A stretch of DNA of 64,000 nt from Mucilaginibacter pedocola (GCF_002013915.1 NZ_MBTF01000038.1:248001-312000); one strand, 5' to 3'; shown: positions 16,172 to 25,257, counted from the first letter of the stretch. Notes: generated by a model from the sequence alone, not told the origin. A program made the numbers and translations.

Positions 16172-16987
16172 TTAACATGCCCGCAGTAAAAGTTTGCGGT
16201 AAACTTTAGGGTTTGCCCCGTTGAAGCTTTTAAAGCTACGCAGAAAATGGCTCTGATCGGCAAAGCCGCAGATATGGGCAATATCGGTGAGGGATAAGTT
16301 TTCGTTTGGCATTAAGGCCAGCGCCTTTTCTACTCTTAGCTTGCGGATGTACTCGCCAAGGTTGCAATGGAAGTACTTAGAAAAATCGCGCGAAAGGTGT
16401 ACCGGGTGTACCTGTAACGATGCGGAAAGCTCAGCCAGGGTAAACTTATGGGTGATGTTATCATGCAGCATATTGCGCAATTGCCCTACCCAAACGGGCC
16501 TCTGTTTGGCAACGGAAACGCTGTGCTGCTGCATTTGCGCAAGCACCTGCAAAAGTAGGACCTCGGTTGCCAGCGGCATGGCATCGTCCTGCAATTTGGT
16601 TTCGCGAAATAATTGGTAAAACAGGAATTTAACATCCGGATTGGCAACGGCAAAACTGCCCTGCAAGGTGTTCACATATTGCGGGTAATTGCCGAACCAG
16701 CTTTCATTTAGTTCGATATGGAAGCCGCGGGTGAAGCCTTTGGGTTTGATGTTATAATGCGCATCTTGCCAGTTATGGAACAGCAGGCTGCCGGCGGTGC
16801 AATTGTAAACTTCTTTTTTGTTGCCTTCTATTACTTTACCATCCAGGATGAAGGTAAAGTAGGCATTATCGTGGTAGTGCCAGTCTACCTTGTCGTGCGT
16901 GTATTCGGTATCGGTAATGGTAGCGAAGTCCAGGTGAATGGTGCTGTTAGTTTGCCCGTAAAAACGACCGGTTTTTAGATTTTCCAC
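16172..16987 (-). CDS. AraC-family transcriptional regulator
   Basis: A 271-residue regulator. The N-terminal cupin-like sensor region (about 1-150) contains DWHYHDNAYFTFILDGKV. The C-terminal AraC double helix-turn-helix (about 165-265) includes LAELSASLQVHPVHLSRDF, LGEYIRKLRVEKAL and DIAHICGFADQSHFLRSFK. It starts 9 bases after the unknown gene at 16997, in an apparent operon with an ABC ATPase, and precedes a secreted serine hydrolase that it might regulate. Confidence 0.93.
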   Translation of the reverse strand: MENLKTGRFYGQTNSTIHLDFATITDTEYTHDKVDWHYHDNAYFTFILDGKVIEGNKKEVYNCTAGSLLFHNWQDAHYNIKPKGFTRGFHIELNESWFGNYPQYVNTLQGSFAVANPDVKFLFYQLFRETKLQDDAMPLATEVLLLQVLAQMQQHSVSVAKQRPVWVGQLRNMLHDNITHKFTLAELSASLQVHPVHLSRDFSKYFHCNLGEYIRKLRVEKALALMPNENLSLTDIAHICGFADQSHFLRSFKSFNGANPKVYRKLLLRAC

Positions 16988-16996
16988 AATGCTTGC

Positions 16997-17476
16997 CTAT
17001 TTCTTTTTGGCGTGCTTTTGTTCAAATGCCAATACACACTTATTTAGAATCTCCCGTTCTTCTGTACTAATTTCAGAAGCAGTATCATTTAGCATCTCCA
17101 TCACGAAATAATACTCATCCAAAGAACGCAGCAATTGCTTTTTTAATATCGTTGGCAGGCTATCTTTCGCCTCCGCATAAATTTCAAAATACCCGGGTAA
17201 TGCATTCGTCTTCAAGTCATCGTCCAGCTGTTTCTTAAACTCGTAAGGTGCGTACTTTAGCATCGTAAAAGTATCGGAAAAACTTGCTTTTAGGCTTTTT
17301 AGAGCAAGTGACTTGCTTTGTGCTTCGGCCCCATTTAGCACTTCTAAGGGCGATGGGTAATTGAAATCCAGCCCCCGCTCTTTCGCTTCTGTTTCGATAA
17401 GTTTGGCGTAATGCTGCCAGAATATCTCGAAGACCCTTTTGTACTGGCTGTAATTATCCTTATCGATCTTCAGCAT
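16997..17476 (-). CDS. Hypothetical protein in ABC-ATPase/AraC operon
   Basis: A 159-residue, largely helical, charged soluble protein (MLKIDKDNYSQYKRVFEIFW...). No signal peptide, membrane segment or known motif. Spacing of 9 bases to the ATPase gene upstream and 9 bases to the AraC gene downstream indicates co-transcription. Confidence 0.75.
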   Translation of the reverse strand: MLKIDKDNYSQYKRVFEIFWQHYAKLIETEAKERGLDFNYPSPLEVLNGAEAQSKSLALKSLKASFSDTFTMLKYAPYEFKKQLDDDLKTNALPGYFEIYAEAKDSLPTILKKQLLRSLDEYYFVMEMLNDTASEISTEEREILNKCVLAFEQKHAKKK

Positions 17477-17485
17477 ATTTTCAGG

Positions 17486-18295
17486 CTATTTCTCCAGGTC
17501 TATCCCCTCTTTAGGCATTTGCATATGCTTCACGGTATGGATGTCCTCGTTCTTATAATCCTTCTCCACCAAACCATCGCGCATACGTACTATGCGATGT
17601 GCGTGCTGCGCTATGTCTTCCTCGTGGGTTACCAGTATAATGGTGTTGCCTTTGGCGTGGATATCTTCCAACAGGCCCATAATTTCTATAGATGTTTTGG
17701 TATCGAGGTTACCGGTAGGCTCATCGGCCAGGATGATTGATGGATCATTAATAAGCGCCCTGGCTACTGCAACACGCTGGCGCTGCCCGCCCGAAAGTTC
17801 GTTAGGGCGGTGATCTGTACGGTGGCCAAGACCAACGTTCTCTAAAGCCATTTTTGCGCGTTCGCGGCGTTTGTCTTTGCTGATGCCGGCATAAACCAGC
17901 GGCAGGGCAACATTATCTAAAGCGGTGTTACGCGGTAATAAGTTAAATGTTTGGAAAACGAAACCGATCTCGGTATTACGCACTTCGGCCAGTGCATTAT
18001 CCGTCATGTGGCTCACGTTGATACCGTTGAGGATGTATTCGCCTTTGGTTGGCGTATCTAAACATCCCAAAATATTCATCAAAGTAGATTTGCCCGAACC
18101 CGAAGGCCCCATCAAAGCCACAAATTCGCCTTTGTTAATAGTAAGTGTAACCGACTTGATAGCGTGTATGATCTCGGCGCCGATAACATACTTGCGGCCG
18201 ATATCTTTGATAATAATAAGTGGCTCTTCTTTGCTTTTTAGCTCTTCACCCTTTGATTTGGTAAGTGGTATCATCCGTTTTTCTTTCTTTGACAA
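17486..18295 (-). CDS. ABC transporter ATP-binding protein, LolD/MacB type
   Basis: ATPase subunit of 269 residues (or 262 from the second Met). Motifs: Walker A GPSGSGKST (63-71), Q-loop FVFQTFNLLPR, signature LSGGQRQRVAVARAL, Walker B IILADEPTGNLD, and the switch His in VTHEED. The DEPTGNLD box and overall size are typical of ATPases serving FtsX-type permeases. No permease is adjacent; the nearest candidate is 3221-4468. The N-terminal tail of about 25 residues (KSKGEELKSKEE) is longer than usual. Confidence 0.93.
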   Translation of the reverse strand: MSKKEKRMIPLTKSKGEELKSKEEPLIIIKDIGRKYVIGAEIIHAIKSVTLTINKGEFVALMGPSGSGKSTLMNILGCLDTPTKGEYILNGINVSHMTDNALAEVRNTEIGFVFQTFNLLPRNTALDNVALPLVYAGISKDKRRERAKMALENVGLGHRTDHRPNELSGGQRQRVAVARALINDPSIILADEPTGNLDTKTSIEIMGLLEDIHAKGNTIILVTHEEDIAQHAHRIVRMRDGLVEKDYKNEDIHTVKHMQMPKEGIDLEK

Positions 18296-18315
18296 AGAGG
18301 TGGGTGGAAATGTTA

Positions 18316-18362
18316 CAGGGGATTTTGGAATTTCGGATGTCGGAATTGAGATTTCGGAATTG
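18316..18362. repeat. TTTCGGAT-type short repeat, left of small ORF
   Basis: Words GGAATTTCGGATGTCGGAA and GAGATTTCGGAATTG. Together with inverted wording at 18546-18580 they bracket the small gene at 18364-18537. Confidence 0.45.
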
Positions 18363-18363
18363 T

Positions 18364-18537
18364 TTAAAGTTCATTAAGCAATTCCCGCGCGTCCCTAAGC
18401 TTAATTTCACCACGTTGATGTGCGCGTATCTCTTCCATCGATTTTTTTATATTCTCGAAAATACGTTGTTCCAGTTTATTTAAAGGGCTAACGGAATCAT
18501 CATTGCCCAAATGTTTATCAACTTTAACGTCTTTCAT
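18364..18537 (-). CDS. Small charged protein, possible orphan antitoxin
   Basis: A 57-residue reading frame on the minus strand, starting MKDVKVDKHLGNDDSVSPLN and ending IKLRDARELLNEL. The helical, charged C-terminus ending in a LLNEL-type tail resembles small antitoxin-like proteins often seen in Bacteroidota, but no toxin gene lies next to it. It lies between gatC and the ABC ATPase and is flanked by TTTCGGAT repeats. The coding call rests on length, composition and ATG only. Confidence 0.5.
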   Translation of the reverse strand: MKDVKVDKHLGNDDSVSPLNKLEQRIFENIKKSMEEIRAHQRGEIKLRDARELLNEL

Positions 18538-18545
18538 AGATCCTC

Positions 18546-18580
18546 CAAAATAAATCCGAAATCCTACATTCGAAATCCGC
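18546..18580. repeat. TTTCGGAT-type short repeat, right of small ORF
   Basis: AAATCCGAAATCCTACATTCGAAATCC, inverted relative to 18316-18362. It lies directly after the gatC stop. Confidence 0.45.
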
Positions 18581-18581
18581 C

Positions 18582-18869
18582 CTACTTAATCACCTTCGCT
18601 ACCAAAAAGTGCGCATCATCGTGCTCAGGGGCGTTCTCCAGGGCTTCAGCGGTGGTTATTACCTGTTTCACTTCGTCTTCGCGGAGGATGTTGGGCTCGT
18701 CGGTCATGTACACTAATGGCTCTACGCCTGTAGTGTCTACCTCGTTCAACTTATCCATAAAGCCTAATATCTTGTTCATATCGGCTATCATCTCTGCTTT
18801 TTCACCGGCGTTAAGTTTCAAACGGGCCAGGTGGGCTATTTTATCAACGGTTTGTTCGTCTATGGTCAT
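18582..18869 (-). CDS. gatC: Asp/Glu-tRNA amidotransferase subunit C
   Basis: GatC is the small subunit that stabilises the GatCAB complex converting Glu-tRNA(Gln) or Asp-tRNA(Asn) to the amidated forms. The 95-residue protein shows the typical VDKIAHLARLKL N-terminus, MNKILGFMDKLNEVDTTGVEP and the LREDEV segment. gatA and gatB are not in the window. Its start overlaps the end of the acyltransferase gene by 26 bases, indicating translational coupling with plsC. Confidence 0.95.
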   Translation of the reverse strand: MTIDEQTVDKIAHLARLKLNAGEKAEMIADMNKILGFMDKLNEVDTTGVEPLVYMTDEPNILREDEVKQVITTAEALENAPEHDDAHFLVAKVIK

Positions 18870-19608
18870 GTTCTGCTAATTTTTGGCTGATGATGGCATG
18901 CACCTCGTCGCGCAGGGCATCGGCATCATCAATGGTTAAGTGTGCCGTTTCTATCGGCTTATGTACAAATATATCACATATCCCCGGCCTCGAGCCATGT
19001 TTCAGCCCGTCGTCCCACAAAATTTGCCAGGTATTTAAGGATGTTACAGGAATGATGGGCAATTTAAGTTCGATGGCCATGCGGAAGGGGCCGTTCTTAA
19101 AATCTTTCAGTTGGGGCGGGTAGGTGTCGGGAATGGTAGCTTCGGGGAAAATAATGGTGGTTATGCCTTGCGCCAAACGCTCCATCACGGTTTTAAATGC
19201 ACGGAAGGAAGCAATTTTGCTTGCCCTATCTACAGGCACATCCACCGTTCGGAAGAACAGCGCCGTTACAAAAAAGTCCGCCAGTTCTTGTTTGCCCATA
19301 AAACAGCAATTGTTGGTTTTTACAAAAATGCTCATGGCGGTAATATCCAAATTGCTGGTGTGGTTGGGGCAAATAATGTAGGTTTTGCTCCAATCGATAG
19401 GTTGCTCTACCTTAAAATTATAAAAGATGCCTACCAGGCCCGAACTTACAAAGCCCCACACGCGGCGCAGCGCATTCATGTATTTATAGCGGCTGGTTTT
19501 GCGCGAAAAGAAGTAAAAAAGCGGGTATAATATAGCATACGAAAAGGCCACGCTGAACACGTAAAGGTAGAGGTGGGCTTTTCTGAATATCATTTTCATC
19601 AGCCTCAA
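18844..19608 (-). CDS. plsC: 1-acyl-sn-glycerol-3-phosphate acyltransferase
   Basis: This enzyme adds the second acyl chain in phosphatidic acid synthesis. The 254-residue protein has an N-terminal membrane-associated segment and the HX4D catalytic motif NHTSNLD (His83, Asp88), followed by VPVDRASK and the IIFPEATIPD block (the EGT-like box of the family). The start may also be at the Met codons 3 or 5 residues in. The gene is divergent from trpS with 32 bases between them and overlaps gatC downstream. Confidence 0.9.
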   Translation of the reverse strand: MRLMKMIFRKAHLYLYVFSVAFSYAILYPLFYFFSRKTSRYKYMNALRRVWGFVSSGLVGIFYNFKVEQPIDWSKTYIICPNHTSNLDITAMSIFVKTNNCCFMGKQELADFFVTALFFRTVDVPVDRASKIASFRAFKTVMERLAQGITTIIFPEATIPDTYPPQLKDFKNGPFRMAIELKLPIIPVTSLNTWQILWDDGLKHGSRPGICDIFVHKPIETAHLTIDDADALRDEVHAIISQKLAEHDHRRTNR

Positions 19609-19640
19609 AAATATAAAAAATACTTACTTTCGCCCCTTAT

Positions 19641-20636
19641 ATGGAAACTGTTGTTAGCGGTATACGCTCTACCGGGAATTTGCATTTGGGAAACTATTAC
19701 GGGGCTATTCAAAACTTCGTAAAAATGCAGAACGAATATAATTGCTACTTTTTTATAGCCGACCTGCATTCGCTTACCACACACCCTACCCCCGGCAACC
19801 TGCACGGCGCTGTTAAACAGGTGCTGGTAGAGTACCTGGCCTGCGGTATTGACCCGGAGAAATCGACCATATACGTACAAAGCGACGTGCCCGAAGTTAC
19901 CGAGCTGTACCTGTACCTGAACATGAACGCCTACATGGGCGAACTGGAACGCGCTACTTCTTTTAAAGATAAAGTACGCGCCAACCCCGATAACGTTAAC
20001 GCCGGCCTGCTTACCTACCCTGTACTGATGGCGGCAGATATCATCATACACAAAGCAACCAAAGTACCTGTAGGTAAAGACCAGGAGCAACACCTGGAGA
20101 TGGCCCGCACTTTTGGTAACCGCTTTAATCGTTTGTATAACCACGAATACTTCCCCGAGCCATATGCATTTAGCTTTGGACCAAGCCTGGTGAAGATACC
20201 GGGACTTGACGGCAAAGGCAAAATGGGTAAAAGCGAAGGCGAAGGCAATGCCATATTTTTGGCTGACAGCCCAGAAGCCATCCGCAAAAAGGTGATGCGC
20301 GCTAAAACCGACAGCGGCCCAACTACCGAGAACCAGGAGAAACCACAGGAGATACAAAACCTGTTCGACCTGATGAATGTAGTTTCGGCACCCGAAACGG
20401 TTGCGCACTTCGATAATCTGTACAACACCATGGCCATCCGCTACGGCGACTTGAAAAAACAGCTTGCCGAAGATATGATTGTTGCCACCCAACCCATGCG
20501 CGAAAAAATAAACGATATAGCCAACGATGCCGAATACCTACGCAAGGTTGCCAAAATGGGTGAAGAAAAAGCCCGCGAAAGCGCCTCAAAAACCATCAGG
20601 GAGGTAAGGGAAATTATCGGTTTCAGGAAGTTCTAA
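19641..20636 (+). CDS. trpS: Tryptophanyl-tRNA synthetase
   Basis: Class I synthetase of 331 residues, the standard bacterial length. HIGH-like box GNLHLGNYYG (12-21) and KMSKS-like box GKMGKSEG (about 193-200) are both present, with the DQEQHLEMAR segment between them. A near-consensus -7 box, TACTTTCG (19625-19632), lies 9 bases before the ATG in the divergent gap with plsC. Confidence 0.97.
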   Translation: METVVSGIRSTGNLHLGNYYGAIQNFVKMQNEYNCYFFIADLHSLTTHPTPGNLHGAVKQVLVEYLACGIDPEKSTIYVQSDVPEVTELYLYLNMNAYMGELERATSFKDKVRANPDNVNAGLLTYPVLMAADIIIHKATKVPVGKDQEQHLEMARTFGNRFNRLYNHEYFPEPYAFSFGPSLVKIPGLDGKGKMGKSEGEGNAIFLADSPEAIRKKVMRAKTDSGPTTENQEKPQEIQNLFDLMNVVSAPETVAHFDNLYNTMAIRYGDLKKQLAEDMIVATQPMREKINDIANDAEYLRKVAKMGEEKARESASKTIREVREIIGFRKF

Positions 20637-20641
20637 GTGGC

Positions 20642-20740
20642 CTGAATCAGAATTCGCAGAATTTTAAAATTTTCAGAATTCTGATATCGGCTAAAAAAAA
20701 CATTCTGCTAATTCTGTAAATTCGGAAAATTCTGATTCAG
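20642..20740. repeat. Palindromic repeat, CTGAATCAGAATT type
   Basis: Perfect 13-bp inverted ends (20642-20654 and 20728-20740). Several further AATTCTG/CAGAATT words lie inside. It fills the gap between trpS and the deoxynucleoside kinase gene. Confidence 0.75.
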
Positions 20741-20751
20741 ACAATTAATAT

Positions 20752-21366
20752 ATGCACATAGCTATTGTAGGAAATATTGGCGCGGGTAAAACTACCCTTA
20801 CCGAAATGCTGGCGAAAAATTATGGTTGGGAACCCCTTTACGAGGCGGTTGATAATAACCCCTACCTGGAAGATTTTTACAGCGAAATGAAACGCTGGAG
20901 CTTTAACCTCCAGATATATTTCCTCAACAGCCGCTACCGCCAGATACGCGAGATACAGCAAAGTGGCCGCGATATTATACAGGACCGCACCATATACGAG
21001 GATGCCTACATCTTTGCCGAGAACCTGCACGATATGGGCCTGATGACCACGCGCGACTACGAGAACTACGAAAGCATGTTCGATAATATCACCGAGTTTA
21101 TTAAACCGCCGGACTTGTTGGTATACCTTAAAGCATCGGTACCTACACTGGTAAACAACATACAACGCCGTGGCCGCGAGTACGAGATAGGCATCCGGAT
21201 AGATTACCTCTCTAAACTGAACGAGAAGTACGATAAATGGATAAAGAACTACAAACTGGGCAAACTGCTGGTATTGGATAAAGATAACCTGGACTTTGCC
21301 AACAATACCGAAGATATGGCCACTATTGTGGAGAAGATAGAGCGGGAAATAAACGGGCTGTTTTAA
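20752..21366 (+). CDS. Deoxynucleoside kinase
   Basis: A 204-residue kinase of the deoxyadenosine/deoxyguanosine kinase family that phosphorylates deoxynucleosides in salvage. P-loop GNIGAGKTT (7-15), NNPYLEDFYSEMKRW substrate segment, QDRTIYEDAYIFAENL (the DRS-type motif with catalytic acid) and a lid region RRGREYEIGIRIDYL. Substrate preference cannot be read from sequence. Two exported unknown proteins follow within 18 and 27 bases. Confidence 0.92.
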   Translation: MHIAIVGNIGAGKTTLTEMLAKNYGWEPLYEAVDNNPYLEDFYSEMKRWSFNLQIYFLNSRYRQIREIQQSGRDIIQDRTIYEDAYIFAENLHDMGLMTTRDYENYESMFDNITEFIKPPDLLVYLKASVPTLVNNIQRRGREYEIGIRIDYLSKLNEKYDKWIKNYKLGKLLVLDKDNLDFANNTEDMATIVEKIEREINGLF

Positions 21367-21384
21367 AATTCGCCTAACCCTAAT

Positions 21385-21972
21385 ATGAAATACCTTCTTA
21401 TCACACTTTTGTGTTTATATAGCATCTGCCTAAATGCTCAAACCAAACCGGTAAACAATTATGTTGTCACTATTACGCATGATACCATAAAATGCGAATT
21501 AAAAGGCACACGTAAATACCTACCGTTAAATTCGGCCGACAAAAAATATATTAAAATAAGCCCTGATAAAATACAGGAGGTTTTCAACGCCAAAGATTCT
21601 ACCACCTATGCAGCGGTTCGCAAACCCGACCAGGTAGATTCTGTATATCTGCCCAGGCCCGAACACGGTAAGCTTGACCTTTATGAAGAAGAAAGAACCT
21701 ACTATAGCGGTGGCGGCATGTACGGCGGCGGCGGGTGGATGTCCAGCAGCAGTACCTATTGGTATATCAGCAAAAACGGAGCACCTGTAGTTCAGCTAAA
21801 ATCGAATACCATATTCAACAATGGCAGCCAAAGTAAACGTAAAAACATTTTTATGGATATGATAGCTGATGACCCTGCCTTACTGGAGGAGTTTAAAAAG
21901 CTCGATAGTTTTAGCTTTAAGGTTTTGCGTGATTTTGTACATCGGTATAACGAGGATATGAAGGGCAAATGA
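21385..21972 (+). CDS. Exported glycine-patch protein of unknown function
   Basis: A 195-residue protein with signal peptide MKYLLITLLCLYSICLNAQ. The mature part begins with a VTITHDTIKCELKG block, a pattern common in secreted Bacteroidota proteins, and contains a Gly/Ser-rich loop (GGGMYGGGGWMSSSS). Function not recognised. It follows the deoxynucleoside kinase by 18 bases and precedes the lipoprotein gene by 27. Confidence 0.75.
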   Translation: MKYLLITLLCLYSICLNAQTKPVNNYVVTITHDTIKCELKGTRKYLPLNSADKKYIKISPDKIQEVFNAKDSTTYAAVRKPDQVDSVYLPRPEHGKLDLYEEERTYYSGGGMYGGGGWMSSSSTYWYISKNGAPVVQLKSNTIFNNGSQSKRKNIFMDMIADDPALLEEFKKLDSFSFKVLRDFVHRYNEDMKGK

Positions 21973-21999
21973 CCTTCTCATTTTTAGAACCTTTGGTAC

Positions 22000-22788
22000 A
22001 TGAAAAAGATTCTTATCCTATCCCTGTTTTCCCTGTTTATTTTTTCCTGCGGAGAGGCTGATAACAAGCAAAACGAGTTGACCGATAACGGTGTGCTCGA
22101 TCTTGGATCCTTCAGCATTAAGCTGCCCGATGGCTGGCATTATGCAAAAGCTGATGGTATAGATTCATTTGTAGGTAGTATTGTTACCAATAGTGCCGAC
22201 ACGCTAAATTTCGACTTCAGCACTATGGGGTATGCAAATCACCTGGTGCAAACCGAAAAACATTTCTTATCGCATGGCGAATGGTTATTAGAATGCTATT
22301 TCTGCAAACCCGGGGTAACCTACATATCTGGCGGCGATCTGAAAAGCGCAAGGGCCGATGAGATGAAACGGAGAGGAATTACAGACACAGCTTTGGTAAA
22401 AGTAGAATTTGATCCCGTACGTGAAACCAAAAAGGCCTTCAGGCAACTAACCAAGGCAGAACAAAACCAATATCCCAATGCCGATTATATGGCCGACCTT
22501 ACCTACAAAGGCCTTACCAAATCCATACCTATCGAAATACCTGCGGAAACCAAAGCACATCACTTAAAAGTTGATAGCACCGCCAAATATTTTATTAAAA
22601 CCGTTTGGCCAAAAGTAACCGGCAAAGGCATTACAGGCATTTACATACAAAGCCGCAAAAGTGCCCTAAACCTAATGATCAGCGGAAGAAACCTGCCCCA
22701 ACAACAACAAATGCAGGCGCTTGAAGCATTTAAAACTATTGTGATAAAAATAGAAGGGAGCGAACAAACGCTCCCTTTCCCAGACTAA
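22000..22788 (+). CDS. Lipoprotein of unknown function
   Basis: A 262-residue lipoprotein with signal MKKILILSLFSLFIFSCGEA (lipobox IFSC, Cys17). The mature part contains LGSFSIKLPDGWHY, as in small beta-rich domains of exported Bacteroidota proteins. No enzyme motif seen. The last codons form a hairpin (22754-22777), so the stop region doubles as a possible terminator. Confidence 0.75.
   Translation: MKKILILSLFSLFIFSCGEADNKQNELTDNGVLDLGSFSIKLPDGWHYAKADGIDSFVGSIVTNSADTLNFDFSTMGYANHLVQTEKHFLSHGEWLLECYFCKPGVTYISGGDLKSARADEMKRRGITDTALVKVEFDPVRETKKAFRQLTKAEQNQYPNADYMADLTYKGLTKSIPIEIPAETKAHHLKVDSTAKYFIKTVWPKVTGKGITGIYIQSRKSALNLMISGRNLPQQQQMQALEAFKTIVIKIEGSEQTLPFPD
22754..22780 (+). terminator. 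Hairpin within the last codons of the lipoprotein gene
   Basis: Perfect 9-bp stem AAGGGAGCG / CGCTCCCTT with loop AACAAA, followed by TTCC. It lies just before the stop codon (22786-22788). Confidence 0.5.
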
Positions 22789-22830
22789 TGTTACCCGGTT
22801 TCGCTATCCTACCGAACTAACTGAAATAAT

Positions 22831-25257
22831 TTAATTCCCCGATGGCGCCCCCTGCACGTCATCATTACTAATGCCTCGTTTGTTTTTCTTCACAGCATCT
22901 TTAAGTTTACCAAAGCGGTAATTGAGGCTGGCAGTAAAGCCCCTGAAATAGGTTCGGTTAATGTTGGTCTGCGTAAAATCGGGGCCAAAAGAATCGCGGA
23001 TGTTATTACGGTATTCGCTGAAGGGGTTATTTACCGTTGCCGAGAAGGAAAGTTTATCCTTCACTACGTCTTTATTCACTGTGAACGATACGCTGGCATA
23101 AGGGTTTGATGTGCCTTGTATAGACAGGTTGGGCCCGTTCAGGAACACATTGGTGCTTACCCGCCAGCCCTGCTCAAAGTTATAGCCGCTATTCAGCGAT
23201 GCACCATACATGAAGCCCTGGTTCTTCACCAACTCGCCATTCACTACGCCCTGTACGCGGCCATGCGCAATACGCCCATTGAACGATGAACTCCATTTTT
23301 TGGTGATGGGGTAATTGATATTGCCATTAAAAGTAAACAGGCGCGCCTTGCCGGTATTATCAAAACTGCTGCGCGTAATGTTCGTAGTGGGGTCAAAAAC
23401 TACTACAGGCATAATAAGGTCGTCGAAGAAATTATAGCCTATCATGAGGTTCAACGATGCTTTTTTGCTGCGGCTGTAGCCTAACTGGATGCTGTTTGAT
23501 ACCGCAGGCCGCAGGTCGGGGTTACCCGACGATTCGAAGTTGGGGTTCGAGCGGTCTACAAAGGGATTCAATTGGAAAATGCCGGGGCGTTGTATCCTTT
23601 GCGTGAAACCCAAATTCAGGCTGCTGGAGTTTTTAAACTTCCTCATGATGCTTACTGATGGCACCACATTAAAGAAGTTTTTGCTCAGCTGCGATGCGGT
23701 GGACGTAAAATCGGCATCAATAAAGGTGCCCTCTATCCTTGCGCCTGCTTTAAAGCCCCAGTTTTGTAAGTTATAAGAGTAGCTATTATAGGCACCGAAA
23801 ACGTTTTGATTATTATCGAATTTATTGCTGCGCGATGGATCCGCCTCGAAATTGTCGGTTACCGAATTGTAGCCCAGGTACTGGAAATCGCTGTTATTGT
23901 CCCTTAAAATAGCTTTTAAGCCGGCTTCTATGTTCAGCTTTTTCACGGGGTGCACATAGTCTACCTGGAAAGTTTGTTCAGACGATTCGCCCCTGTTTCT
24001 CTGCAAGTAATCCGGCGTAGTGTAATTTACACGGTTGCTTGCCGTTAGGGCTGCGTCCTGCGTGTTGTTGAAGGTATAATATTGGTACGAAAAGGTAAGT
24101 AACTGCTGCTTATTGCGTTTGAAACCCAATTGGTAGTTTAATGATACATTGATACCCTTGCCACCTGCCGTATTGTTATTATACAGGTCATATGCCTGAG
24201 TAACGCTGCCAGCCTCATTCAAAACCGAGCTTTGGGTGTTGATACCATCCTGGTTATTACCGTTAATGTTGAACTGACCCGAAATAAGGTTAAGGCTGTC
24301 TATTTCGTAATTGATGCCTATTTCGGCATAACCGTTTTTTCCATCCCATTCGGCAGTGTTGTTTTGGTTGAGGCTGGTGGGTGTACCGCTTGTTGTTAAC
24401 CTTGTGATAGAATTAAGCACTTGGGGCGAGTTAGCAATGTTACCGCCGAAATACCCTGTCAGTTCCAATTTCCCCTGTTTAGAGGTGAACGAACCACCCA
24501 ACCTTGGCCCGCCAACCGGGAATACATGGCTTAAATTGATGGTACCATTATACCCGCCGCTTATTTTTTTGTTGGTAACAATATTGATGATGCCCGCCAT
24601 CCCTTCGGCATCGTATTTGGACGATGGATTGGTAATTACCTCAATGCTTTGGATGGTAGATGCAGGCATGCTTTTAAGAATATTCTTGGGGTCGCGCTCC
24701 ATCATGCTGGAGGGTTTGCCGTTCACAAAAATGCGGAAGCCGCTGTTGCCTTTCAGCAGGATATTATCGTCGCCATCGACGCTTAGCAAAGGCACTTTAC
24801 GCATCATATCCAGCACATTACTGCTTTTGCTATCGGGGTCGGCCTTCAGGTCGTAAGTGAGTTTGTCTACATCCTGTTTTATGATGGCCCTGTCGGCGGT
24901 AATGGCTACGGTTTTAAGCTGTGTGGTTTGTTCGCTGATGGCTATGCTTCCCAGGTTCACACTTCCGGTTAAGTTTACAGCGACTGTTTTAGGGTTAAAA
25001 CCCACGCTCACCATCGAAAGCACATACTTCCCCGACGGCAATTTATCAAACTTAAAGGTACCATCGGTTTTGGTTACCACCGTGCGCAGCAGCTGCTTTG
25101 CCTCGGTGCGCAGGTTAACAGTTATAAAGCTCAAAGGCTGTTTAGACGCCGAGTCGGCCGTTATGCCTTGCAAGGTAAACAAGGCCTTCCCCTCTTGCGC
25201 AAACACCGGCGCTATAAGGAAGCAAAATAAGATGAGGAGTAAAAACTTCAGTTTCAT
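22831..25257 (-). CDS. Outer-membrane beta-barrel receptor with carboxypeptidase-regulatory-like domain
   Basis: An 808-residue TonB-receptor-like protein. The start at 25257 gives a clean signal peptide (MKLKFLLLILFCFLIAPVFA); the ATG at 25293 adds 12 residues. Order: signal peptide, CarboxypepD_reg-like beta-sandwich (about 25-105, with GKYVLSMVSVGFNP), plug domain (about 115-230, with IRIFVNG-like and GMAGIINIVTNK motifs), then a long beta-barrel (about 270-790). It fits the outer membrane beta-barrel family related to TonB-dependent transporters. No SusD partner is adjacent, so polysaccharide uptake is not indicated. Ligand unknown. Confidence 0.9.
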   Translation of the reverse strand: MKLKFLLLILFCFLIAPVFAQEGKALFTLQGITADSASKQPLSFITVNLRTEAKQLLRTVVTKTDGTFKFDKLPSGKYVLSMVSVGFNPKTVAVNLTGSVNLGSIAISEQTTQLKTVAITADRAIIKQDVDKLTYDLKADPDSKSSNVLDMMRKVPLLSVDGDDNILLKGNSGFRIFVNGKPSSMMERDPKNILKSMPASTIQSIEVITNPSSKYDAEGMAGIINIVTNKKISGGYNGTINLSHVFPVGGPRLGGSFTSKQGKLELTGYFGGNIANSPQVLNSITRLTTSGTPTSLNQNNTAEWDGKNGYAEIGINYEIDSLNLISGQFNINGNNQDGINTQSSVLNEAGSVTQAYDLYNNNTAGGKGINVSLNYQLGFKRNKQQLLTFSYQYYTFNNTQDAALTASNRVNYTTPDYLQRNRGESSEQTFQVDYVHPVKKLNIEAGLKAILRDNNSDFQYLGYNSVTDNFEADPSRSNKFDNNQNVFGAYNSYSYNLQNWGFKAGARIEGTFIDADFTSTASQLSKNFFNVVPSVSIMRKFKNSSSLNLGFTQRIQRPGIFQLNPFVDRSNPNFESSGNPDLRPAVSNSIQLGYSRSKKASLNLMIGYNFFDDLIMPVVVFDPTTNITRSSFDNTGKARLFTFNGNINYPITKKWSSSFNGRIAHGRVQGVVNGELVKNQGFMYGASLNSGYNFEQGWRVSTNVFLNGPNLSIQGTSNPYASVSFTVNKDVVKDKLSFSATVNNPFSEYRNNIRDSFGPDFTQTNINRTYFRGFTASLNYRFGKLKDAVKKNKRGISNDDVQGAPSGN

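Noticed and set aside
19605..20492. 295-residue minus-strand ORF
   Set aside because: It lies antisense to trpS, whose motifs and length are complete. The opposite frame has no family match.
22831..25257. SusC-type polysaccharide utilisation locus
   Set aside because: No SusD gene or glycoside hydrolase adjoins the receptor, and the receptor has the smaller barrel-family layout.
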